DNA from: JBCAXA01 sp038749025
GTDB lineage: Bacteria; Pseudomonadota; Gammaproteobacteria; Steroidobacterales; Woeseiaceae
Length of the DNA stretch: 64,000 bases
Direction: 5' to 3'
NCBI GenBank assembly: GCA_038749025.1
Contig: JBCDIL010000002.1
Span: forward strand, 124,001-188,000
Below the pieces are notes generated by a model, which saw nothing but the letters and a program-made list of their open reading frames with translations, was not told the origin of the DNA and ran no database searches. Numbering within the stretch: position 1 is the stretch's first letter; every line of letters starts with the position of its first letter. Shown here one piece after another: positions 36,323-43,457 of this stretch. A program made the position numbers and the translations under genes.

Positions 36323-36463
36323 ATGGAAGTTCTATTGCAGTATTGGGATGAGCTAGACGACGCGCTACACAGTGCCCGGTTTGCCGTTCGGCGTTGGCCT
36401 CTGCGGTGGATTGCTTTAGTCGCTGGGCTCGTCGCCATCAGCACTACCGCCATCCTGGTGTAA
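36323..36463 (+). CDS. 46-residue single-pass membrane protein
   Basis: An ATG at 36323, with GAGGA (36308-36312) 10 nt upstream, opens a 46-codon frame ending TAA at 36463. Residues 1-17 are acidic/amphipathic (YWDELDDALHSA), 18-28 are basic (RFAVRRWPLRW), and 29-46 form a hydrophobic helix ending at the C-terminus. This resembles a tail-anchored small membrane protein. It starts 6 nt after the preceding gene's stop. Confidence 0.55.
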   Translation: MEVLLQYWDELDDALHSARFAVRRWPLRWIALVAGLVAISTTAILV

Positions 36464-36487
36464 TCGCGCCGGCGCTGCCCCGCGCCC

Positions 36488-36514
36488 CTTGAAAAACCCG
36501 TTCCGGGTCCCCAC
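36488..36514 (+). promoter_or_regulatory. Sigma-32-type (heat shock) promoter of htpG
   Basis: CTTGAAA (36488-36494) is a perfect -35 match, followed after 14 nt by CCCCAC (36509-36514), close to the CCCCAT -10 of sigma-32. The consensus spacing is 11-16 nt. Transcription would start near 36521, about 35 nt before the htpG ATG. htpG belongs to the sigma-32 regulon in E. coli. Confidence 0.75.
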
Positions 36515-36555
36515 CCCCTGGCAAAGTAAAACCTGCGCCTATCTGGGGACCGTCA

Positions 36556-38457
36556 ATGGCTGAGACCGCTACCAGCGAAACTCTTGGGTTTCAAACCGAA
36601 GTCAGGCAGTTACTGCGCCTGATGATTCACTCGCTCTACAGCAACCGTGAGATTTTTCTCCGTGAGCTGATTTCTAACGCCTCGGATGCCGCCGATAAAC
36701 TGCGCTTCGCAGCCCTGTCGGACAGCTCGCTGCTCGACGCTGACCCCGACTTGAGCGTCGAGCTGGCCGTCGATGCCGAGGCACGCACACTGACGATCAG
36801 TGACAACGGCATCGGTATGAATCGCGACGAAGTCGTGGCCAACCTCGGGACGATTGCGCGCTCGGGTACCGCCGAGTTCATCAACCAGCTCTCTGGCGAC
36901 GATCAAGCGGATGCCAATCTGATCGGGCAATTCGGTGTCGGGTTTTACTCGGCGTTCATCGTCGCCGACAAAGTGGAGGTGACGACACGCCGGGCCGGCG
37001 ACCCGGACTCGGCAGCGACAGAATGGGTGTCGACCGGTGACGGTGAATTCACGGTGACGGCAGCACAGGGCCCGCGTGGTACCCGCATCGTCTTGCACCT
37101 AAAGGACGATGCCGATGAATTTCTGGATTCGCACCGTTTGCGGGCACTGGTCAAGCGCTATTCGGATCACATCGCGTTTCCGGTTGTGCTGCGCGGCAGC
37201 GTTGCTGACGAGAGCGAAGAGGAAGCCACCGAGACAGTCGAAACGCTGAACTCGGCAACGGCGTTATGGACCCGATCGCGTTCGGACGTCAGTGAAGATG
37301 AGTACAAGGAATTTTATAAGCACCTAACGCATGATTTTGCCGATCCGCTGATTCACAGCCACAACCGGGTGGAAGGTAAGCGCGAGTACACGAGCTTGCT
37401 CTACATCCCCGCCAGTGCACCGTTCGATATGTGGAACCGTGAAGCACCGCGTGGCTTGAAGCTCTATGTTCAACGCGTCTTTATCATGGACGATGCTGAG
37501 CAATTCCTGCCGTTGTACCTGCGCTTCGTCCGCGGTGTTGTCGACGCGAGCGATCTGCCGTTAAACGTATCGCGCGAGCTGTTGCAGTCGAGCCCGGATG
37601 TCGATGCGATGAAGAGCGCACTGGCGCGTCGGGTCCTCGACATGCTCGCGAAGCTGGCGAAGGATGACGCCGATAAATACCAGGCCTTCTGGAACGAGTT
37701 CGGCGAGGTGGTGAAAGAAGGTCTCGCTGAAGACCCAGCAAACCGCGATCGAATCGCAGCGTTGCTGCGGTTCGCATCGACGGCCGAAGCATCCGATGAG
37801 CCGACGGTCGCGCTCGCCAACTACGTTGAACGTGCCAGTGAAGATCAAGACCAGATCTACTACCTGACCGCAGAATCGCTCGCGGTAGCACGCCGTAGCC
37901 CGTACCTTGAGGTGTTCGGTGAACGCGGTGTTGAGGTGTTGCTGATGACGGGCCGTCTCGACGAATGGGTCATCGGTCACCTGCCTGAGTTTGACGGCAA
38001 GGCGTTGACCGACATCAGCCGTGCGGACGTTAAGCTGCCCGGCGAGTCGGCCGATGCAGCAACCGTCGATGCTGATGATGAGGGCGAGCACAAAGGTGTG
38101 ATGAAAAAGCTGCGCCGCCTATTGAAGGAGGACGTCGAAAAAATCCGCATTAGTCGCCGCTTGGTGAGTTCGCCAGCGGTTCTGGTGATCGGAGAACACG
38201 CTTTGAGTCCGCAAATGCGCCGCCTGCTTGAAGCGGCTGGGCAAAGCGCTCCGGCCAGCAAACCCGAGCTTGAGATCAACCCCGATCATGGGCTCTGTCA
38301 GCAATTGGCCGACGAGGCGGACGAACAACGCTTCGAGGATTTAGCGTACGTGCTGCTCGATCAGGCGCGATTGTCGGCTGGTGAATCACTGCCCGATCCA
38401 GCCGCGTACGTCGAGCGAGTCCAACGCTTGTTACTACCGGCTGCCGCCACCGCTTAG
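36556..38457 (+). CDS. htpG: Molecular chaperone HtpG (Hsp90)
   Basis: 633 residues with the GHKL ATPase domain (EIFLRELISNASDAADKLRF, DNGIGM and GQFGVGFYS), the middle domain (DLPLNVSRELLQ) and the C-terminal dimerisation domain. The length matches the family (624-640). It is an ATP-dependent cytoplasmic chaperone that works with DnaK. The ATG at 36556 lies about 40 nt after a strong heat-shock promoter. It is convergent with the fused ABC transporter gene. Confidence 0.97.
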   Translation: MAETATSETLGFQTEVRQLLRLMIHSLYSNREIFLRELISNASDAADKLRFAALSDSSLLDADPDLSVELAVDAEARTLTISDNGIGMNRDEVVANLGTIARSGTAEFINQLSGDDQADANLIGQFGVGFYSAFIVADKVEVTTRRAGDPDSAATEWVSTGDGEFTVTAAQGPRGTRIVLHLKDDADEFLDSHRLRALVKRYSDHIAFPVVLRGSVADESEEEATETVETLNSATALWTRSRSDVSEDEYKEFYKHLTHDFADPLIHSHNRVEGKREYTSLLYIPASAPFDMWNREAPRGLKLYVQRVFIMDDAEQFLPLYLRFVRGVVDASDLPLNVSRELLQSSPDVDAMKSALARRVLDMLAKLAKDDADKYQAFWNEFGEVVKEGLAEDPANRDRIAALLRFASTAEASDEPTVALANYVERASEDQDQIYYLTAESLAVARRSPYLEVFGERGVEVLLMTGRLDEWVIGHLPEFDGKALTDISRADVKLPGESADAATVDADDEGEHKGVMKKLRRLLKEDVEKIRISRRLVSSPAVLVIGEHALSPQMRRLLEAAGQSAPASKPELEINPDHGLCQQLADEADEQRFEDLAYVLLDQARLSAGESLPDPAAYVERVQRLLLPAAATA

Positions 38458-38469
38458 CGACTACGCTAA
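38454..38469. terminator. Short palindrome between convergent genes
   Basis: TTAGCG (38454-38459) pairs with CGCTAA (38464-38469) around ACTA, overlapping the htpG stop and the end of the transporter gene. No T-run follows on either strand, so it is a weak candidate for a two-way terminator. Confidence 0.25.
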
Positions 38470-39944
38470 CGCCCAACCCGCATGTGTGGCGCAATGATGC
38501 GCCGCTCGAGCAGGTCGAAGCCGAGGTCGGTCCCCATCGCCAAGATGGCGGCGGGGATTGCCCCGGACAAAATCATTCGCGTATCGCTGAGCGCAAGACC
38601 CGTCACAATCGGTTCCCCGAGTCCACCGGCACCGATAAACGCGGCGAGTGTCGCGGTACCAATACAGATGATCGATGCCGTCCGGATGCCTGCGAGAGCG
38701 TGCGGCAGCGCCAACGGCAACAGCACATGCACGAACTCTTGCCGCGCGCTCATCCCCATCGCGGCGGCGACGCGCCGATACACCGGCGCGATCGCGCCGA
38801 GTGCTGTCAACGTGGCTCGCAGCACCGGCAGCAGCGCATAGAGGAACAGTGCCGTTAGGGCCGGTATGAATCCGATGCCGAGCAGCGGGATCATCAGGGC
38901 AAGCAGTGCAATGGACGGTACCGTTTGAATAAGGCCGGCGATGTACAACGCAATGCCCGACCAACGCGCGGACCGATGGACGGCGAGCGCAAGCGCAAAA
39001 CCGGCGATTGTCGCCGCGACGATTGCCACCAACGTCAATTGAATGTGCCGGACGATAAGCGGTCCGAGCACGATAGCCGTGCTGTCGCCGGCGGTATTCG
39101 TGTTGCTGACGCCACGGCTCGCCAAAAACTCGCTGGCCGCTGCTGGGAACGATAAGCCGTCGACGACAACGCGAGCATTCAGTGCTCGCATCGTGTCATC
39201 GGACAACGTGCCCGCAAGTTCACCCAAACGTTGTCGGATCGCCTCGGGTAAGTCGTCGCGAATCAACCAACCCGCGTCATAGCGTGGAAAGTAGTTAGCG
39301 GAGTCGCCGAGTAGCAGTAAATCGAAGCGCTCGATGTCACCGTCGGTCGAATACGCATCGGTGCCGTCGATATCGCCATTGGCCAGTGCTCGGTACGCGA
39401 GCCCGTGCTCGATACCGCGTGCTATTTGCGTTAGTCCATAGCGCGCGGCGAGTCCGGGCCAGCCATCGTCGCGCTGCATAAACTCATGGCTAAAGGCGAG
39501 TTCAATTCCGCCCGCACCATCAAGATCGCTAATATCGCGCCAACCACGTTCTGCGGCCTGCTGACGTCGTACCGCAACGGCGTAAGTATTGTTGAAGCCG
39601 AGTCGGCCGATAAAGGCGAGACGGCGTTTGTCGAGCTCGCTCGTAAGCTTTGACTCATTGCCATCGATACTGGGGTCGTTGAGGATCGTGCGCGTAATCG
39701 TTCCGCTGTACTCCGGGTAAATATCGACATCACCGCCCGTTAGCGCGCCGTAAACCAACTGTGTTCCCCCGAATCCGAAGCGTCGCTCTACACGATGGCC
39801 GTCGGCCTCCAGCCATTGCGCCGCGATCTCGGCGAGCAAGTAGCTCTCCGGAAAATTCTTGCTGCCGACTCCGACCGTCTCTGCCATAGCGACAGTGAGT
39901 GGCAACATGGCGAGGGCGAGCGCAATTGTTAACCGTTTAGCCAT
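38466..39944 (-). CDS. ABC importer: fused substrate-binding protein and permease (betaine/choline/ergothioneine type)
   Basis: 492 residues. A signal peptide or first helix (IALALAMLPLTVAMA) leads into an OpuAC-type binding domain (about 20-275: VGVGSKNFPESYLLAEI, GGDVDIYPEYSGT). A permease domain with about five or six helices follows (about 285-490), holding the EAA loop (AAMGMSARQEFVHVLLPLA). The order binding protein then permease is the reverse of the better-known OpuABC and EgtU fusions. Substrate is probably a quaternary amine; I cannot choose between betaine, choline and ergothioneine. The ATG at 39944 overlaps the ATPase gene by 8 nt. Confidence 0.88.
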   Translation of the reverse strand: MAKRLTIALALAMLPLTVAMAETVGVGSKNFPESYLLAEIAAQWLEADGHRVERRFGFGGTQLVYGALTGGDVDIYPEYSGTITRTILNDPSIDGNESKLTSELDKRRLAFIGRLGFNNTYAVAVRRQQAAERGWRDISDLDGAGGIELAFSHEFMQRDDGWPGLAARYGLTQIARGIEHGLAYRALANGDIDGTDAYSTDGDIERFDLLLLGDSANYFPRYDAGWLIRDDLPEAIRQRLGELAGTLSDDTMRALNARVVVDGLSFPAAASEFLASRGVSNTNTAGDSTAIVLGPLIVRHIQLTLVAIVAATIAGFALALAVHRSARWSGIALYIAGLIQTVPSIALLALMIPLLGIGFIPALTALFLYALLPVLRATLTALGAIAPVYRRVAAAMGMSARQEFVHVLLPLALPHALAGIRTASIICIGTATLAAFIGAGGLGEPIVTGLALSDTRMILSGAIPAAILAMGTDLGFDLLERRIIAPHMRVGR

Positions 39945-40695
39945 GAGCGATATGCAATCGCTGAGCGTCAACGAGGCGAGCGACGTAAGCATGCTGTGGG
40001 TCGTTTATGACGCGCTCGGTGGGTCCGTGATCGACGATTTCGCCGTCTCGCAAAACAGCGACCGTCGCGCACAGACGGCGGGCTTCGTTGAGGTCATGAG
40101 TCACGAGTAAAAAACTGCACTGGCGGTCATTTGCAAGTGCAATAAAATGGTCGTAGATGTCGCTACGGGTGACCACATCAAGCCCCGAGAACGGCTCATC
40201 GAGCAGCAAAAGCTCCGGCGCTAACATCATTGCTCGGCAAATGCCGGCGCGCTGCTGTTGGCCGCCAGACAATTCAACCGGATAGCGATTGAGCATCTCG
40301 CTATCAAGGTGCATCTGCTCCGCGAGCAACAGCGCTCGGCTGGTAAGCTCATCAGCATCGTTCCCCAGCAAGCGCCCTTGTAGAGTCAGATTATCGAGTA
40401 CCGATAAATGCGGGAACAGCCCCGTTTCTTGCAACGCGTAGCCGATCCGTTGTCGAAGCGCGCGAGCGCTCGCTGCCGACAGTCGTTCGCCGAAAACGGT
40501 GACGTGGCCGGCGTCCGGTTCGAGTAAGCCCAACGCGAGACTAAGGAGTGTCGATTTACCGCTGCCGCTTTCGCCAACCAAAGCCATACCGCCCCAAGCA
40601 GGCACGACTAGCGACAGATTATCGAGCACCGTGCGCTGTCCCAGTTGCTTGCGGACAGCCGTGAATTCAAGTTTGGAAGGCGGCTCATCGACCAT
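39937..40695 (-). CDS. ABC transporter ATP-binding protein for the fused importer
   Basis: 252 residues with Walker A GESGSGKSTLL, signature VELSGGQQQRAGICRAM, Walker B LLLLDEPFSGLD and switch histidine LLVTHD. There is no CBS domain, unlike OpuCA or ProV. It overlaps the binding-protein/permease gene by 8 nt, so the two make a complete two-gene importer with no separate periplasmic protein needed. It is divergent from msrB. Confidence 0.9.
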   Translation of the reverse strand: MVDEPPSKLEFTAVRKQLGQRTVLDNLSLVVPAWGGMALVGESGSGKSTLLSLALGLLEPDAGHVTVFGERLSAASARALRQRIGYALQETGLFPHLSVLDNLTLQGRLLGNDADELTSRALLLAEQMHLDSEMLNRYPVELSGGQQQRAGICRAMMLAPELLLLDEPFSGLDVVTRSDIYDHFIALANDRQCSFLLVTHDLNEARRLCATVAVLRDGEIVDHGPTERVINDPQHAYVARLVDAQRLHIAHG

Positions 40696-40777
40696 CGCGC
40701 TACCTTACTGGGCAAGTGGAGAATGCGCTACACTCATCCGCTGGGGAGGGCTCTGCATTCGCAGCAGGGGATAGGTT

Positions 40778-41182
40778 ATGGCAACACGTAAACCGACAGA
40801 CAACAGCGCCGATCTACGCCAGCGCATCGGCGATCTCGCCTATGAGGTTACCCAAAACAAAGGCACAGAACGGCCGTTTACTGGTGATTTTTTACATCAC
40901 AAAGCTGACGGTACTTACACCTGTGTTTGCTGCGGGCAACAGCTGTTTAAGTCAGACCACAAGTACGACTCAGGCTCGGGCTGGCCGAGCTTTTTCTTGC
41001 CGCTTGCAAAAGACAACGTACGTATCCAGCGAGATACCTCGCACGGCATGATTCGCGACGAAGTGCTTTGCGGGCGTTGTGGCTCACACTTGGGTCACGT
41101 GTTTCCGGACGGACCTGGACCCGAGAATTCCCGCTATTGCATTAACTCCGTCGCGCTTGATTTCGATGAGGATGCCAAATGA
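40778..41182 (+). CDS. msrB: Peptide-methionine (R)-S-oxide reductase
   Basis: 134 residues. Two zinc CxxC pairs (CVCCG and CGRCG), the substrate tryptophan in GSGWPSFF and the catalytic cysteine in RYCINSVAL identify MsrB. It repairs methionine-R-sulfoxide in the cytoplasm with thioredoxin. AGGGG lies 9 nt ahead of the ATG. The final codons overlap the start of the FKBP gene (ATGA), so the two are translationally coupled. Confidence 0.96.
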   Translation: MATRKPTDNSADLRQRIGDLAYEVTQNKGTERPFTGDFLHHKADGTYTCVCCGQQLFKSDHKYDSGSGWPSFFLPLAKDNVRIQRDTSHGMIRDEVLCGRCGSHLGHVFPDGPGPENSRYCINSVALDFDEDAK

Positions 41183-41601
41183 GGCTTGCGTTTTTTACCG
41201 CACTGTTGGCGGTGCTTTGGCTCATTGGTTGCTCCGATCGCGAAGCATCCCCTAGTTCTAACGACAACTCCGCGGAGACCAGCATGACAAAATCTATCGC
41301 TGAGGCCGGCGACACCGTATCGGTTCACTACACCGGCTGGCTTTACAACGAAGGTGCGGACGACAACAAGGGCGCTAAGTTCGATAGCTCGCGAGATCGC
41401 GGTCAGCCGTTCGAGTTTTCGCTCGGTGCCGGTCGGGTTATTGCCGGCTGGGATCAAGGCGTTGCAGGCATGAGCATCGGCGAATCCAAAACCCTGGTGA
41501 TTCCACCGGAGCTCGGTTATGGCGAGCGCGGTGCACCGCCAGTTATCCCGCCGGGCGCGACCCTTGTTTTTGACGTAGAGCTATTGGCCATCGAACCGTG
41601 A
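41179..41601 (+). CDS. FKBP-type peptidyl-prolyl isomerase lipoprotein
   Basis: 140 residues. The lipoprotein signal LAVLWLIGC (Cys18) and a Ser/Asn-rich linker are followed by one complete FKBP domain (about 42-140: VSVHYTGWL, FEFSLGAGRVIAGWDQG, IPPELGYGERG, LVFDVELL). It should catalyse proline isomerisation on the periplasmic side of a membrane. It shares a 4-nt overlap with msrB, and its TGA overlaps the GTG of the following amidohydrolase remnant, suggesting that the remnant was once a third gene of this operon. Confidence 0.92.
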   Translation: MRLAFFTALLAVLWLIGCSDREASPSSNDNSAETSMTKSIAEAGDTVSVHYTGWLYNEGADDNKGAKFDSSRDRGQPFEFSLGAGRVIAGWDQGVAGMSIGESKTLVIPPELGYGERGAPPVIPPGATLVFDVELLAIEP

Positions 41602-41840
41602 ATTGGCGAGCGATCGCGCTCGCGACCGCCGTTGCCGCAACGTCTGCGGCTGCCGATACGTTGATTCATGCGGGCACGCTGATAGACGGCTCCGGCGCCG
41701 AGCCTCGCAGCGCCGTCACGCTGCGTATCGACGGGGCGCTCAGTGTTGCTATCGAAAGGGCTTAGCCGCCGCCGGTAGCGGCGATCGATCTCTCGGCGAT
41801 GACGGTGCTATCTGGGTTCACCGATCTGCACACCTGTTAA
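41598..41840 (+). pseudogene. 5' remnant of an amidohydrolase (imidazolonepropionase-like)
   Basis: A GTG at 41598 overlaps the FKBP stop and opens a frame with a signal peptide (AIALATAVAATSAAA) and the amidohydrolase N-terminus DTLIHAGTLIDGSGAEP. It is cut by a TAG at 41763-41765. The same frame then continues with IDLSAMTVLSGFTDLHT, the conserved strand leading to the metal-binding H-x-H, but the second histidine is replaced by Cys and the frame ends at TAA 41838-41840. The remaining 300-plus residues are missing, and the next gene abuts. This is a decayed, truncated gene. Confidence 0.75.
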
Positions 41841-42349
41841 TTCTCAACCGGTTCCGCCGCTTTGATCGACAACTGCAGCGTCCCGTTGCTCGCTTCGGTG
41901 GCGTAGTCGATGGCAGCATCTAGCCCCCGCGAGCGGAGCGCATTGGCCAGACGTTTGGCGCGTGCCGCTGTTAAGGCGGATCCGGAAAGAACGGTTATGA
42001 CGAAGCTTGCGCGCGGGCATTGCATCGCGAGTTCGGCGAGCGCATCAACGATTCGGGCAACCGAGCTTTTAAGATCGTCATCACCGGCTCGGAACGCCAG
42101 TGGATAGCGCGCAAGAATCGTATTGAAGTCGTCGGTGCACCATGACGGTAGCTCGCCCGAACGAAGCGCTGAGTCCCATTCCTCATTGCTACGACTCTGT
42201 TTTCCCGACGTCGGCGGCGCCCAAGCGGGTAATGCTGCAGGCGTTTTCGGCGCTAGCGTAATCGGCTGCGGTGGTTCCAACGAGAATCCGCCCAATGCCA
42301 TCAATATGGCCGTGGCCGCAAAGCCACTCGCAAATGCCCGCCCCGACAC
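41837..42349 (-). CDS. Hypothetical signal-anchored protein
   Basis: 170 residues from a GTG at 42349. An N-terminal hydrophobic segment (FAATAILMALGGFSL) is followed by a Pro-rich linker and a globular part with two cysteines (near 70 and 110). The C-terminal stretch LTAARAKRLANALRSRGLDA faintly recalls an OmpA-like or SPOR-like peptidoglycan-binding fold, too weakly to name. It lies 28 nt downstream of the coiled-coil/HhH gene and probably shares its transcript. It abuts the amidohydrolase remnant. Confidence 0.6.
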   Translation of the reverse strand: MSGRAFASGFAATAILMALGGFSLEPPQPITLAPKTPAALPAWAPPTSGKQSRSNEEWDSALRSGELPSWCTDDFNTILARYPLAFRAGDDDLKSSVARIVDALAELAMQCPRASFVITVLSGSALTAARAKRLANALRSRGLDAAIDYATEASNGTLQLSIKAAEPVEN

Positions 42350-42377
42350 GTCTCGCTAGAACGCTCAGTGCCCGCTG

Positions 42378-43301
42378 CTATTGCAGCAGGTCACGAGCTT
42401 GTTCGATCCACCCATCGCGTCGAATGCGGCCCGGAAACTGCGGTAGCTCAGCCGAGATGCGCTCGATGTCGTCGTCGGTGAAGTTAGCGATTTGGGTCAG
42501 GCTGTAGATGCCGAGTTGATTCAGTGTTTTTTCTAGGACTGGCCCAACACCGCGAATACGCTTCAAGTCATCTAGATCCGCTGGGCTCTGGTGACCGTTG
42601 GTCGAATCCTCGGTGGGCGGCGCCGCGTCGCTGTTGGCAGCCTGCATGTCGCGCAGCGGCATGATCCGCGTACGCATTGTGTTGCTGAGCTCGGTATTCA
42701 GCGTTCGTTCCGCTTCCAATTGCTCGAGGATAATCGTGTTGTTGTGTTCGGACTCGCGATAGCGCTCGACCAATGGCGGCAAGCGTTGTTGCCAGCTTTC
42801 CAACTCACGGCTTAACGCGAAAATTTTGTCGTCTTTTTCCGCCATCGAATGCGAGAGCTTGCGTGCGCGTTCGATGAGCGCGTTGAGGTTTTCGCGCAGT
42901 CCGTCGCGACGCTCGTAGCTCTCTTCGAGTGCTGCACGCAGCCGCTCGATTTCGCCGGCGTCGGCGGTATCGCCTATTGCGACGGGCACGCTCGGCACTA
43001 CGCTATCGGTCGCATCCTCTTCGACAGCGCCAGTGGACGGAAGATCGGTGACCGTATCGGTCGCACGCGTAAATTCATTGAGCTTAGTACGCACGGCCGC
43101 GAGTTCAGCCGCAAGGTTCTTGCGTTCGTTATTGATACGCTTCTCAGCCTTTTGCTGAGCGATCAACTGTTCGTTCCACTCGGCCTTGAGGGCGAGACGT
43201 TTGTGTTCGGCGCGCCGTGCGCAGATCAACCAACCGACAATCGCACCCAGTAACAATGACCCCAACGCAATTAGCGTTACAGCTGCTGTCATCTCGGGCA
43301 T
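42378..43301 (-). CDS. Membrane-anchored coiled-coil protein with C-terminal helix-hairpin-helix domain
   Basis: 307 residues: an N-terminal transmembrane helix (VTLIALGSLLLGAIVGWLI), a long charged coiled-coil region (about 30-225) and a C-terminal helix-hairpin-helix module (about 240-307: LKRIRGVGPVLEKTLNQLGI, FPGRIRRDGWIEQA). This HhH type is found at the ends of many membrane or envelope proteins of unknown role; nonspecific nucleic-acid binding is possible. The ATG at 43301 is chosen because GAGGA lies 6 nt upstream, whereas it directly abuts the ATG at 43307. Confidence 0.75.
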   Translation of the reverse strand: MPEMTAAVTLIALGSLLLGAIVGWLICARRAEHKRLALKAEWNEQLIAQQKAEKRINNERKNLAAELAAVRTKLNEFTRATDTVTDLPSTGAVEEDATDSVVPSVPVAIGDTADAGEIERLRAALEESYERRDGLRENLNALIERARKLSHSMAEKDDKIFALSRELESWQQRLPPLVERYRESEHNNTIILEQLEAERTLNTELSNTMRTRIMPLRDMQAANSDAAPPTEDSTNGHQSPADLDDLKRIRGVGPVLEKTLNQLGIYSLTQIANFTDDDIERISAELPQFPGRIRRDGWIEQARDLLQ

Positions 43302-43457
43302 AACCATTCCTCGTCACGCGCCACTAGCTGAGTGCACGTCAAATCCGCTAGGCTTACCGGCCAGCGTGCCGCCCGTTTCCGTTAGCGCCCCCGCTTAGGG
43401 TCCCGTAAGCTCGCCTAACTGCCTAATTTTAATGCATTTGGCGGCACCGAGTAAGAC

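Noticed and set aside
41603..41923. Open frame of 106 codons over the amidohydrolase remnant
   Set aside because: Out of frame with the recognisable amidohydrolase peptide; very Arg-rich, no known protein.
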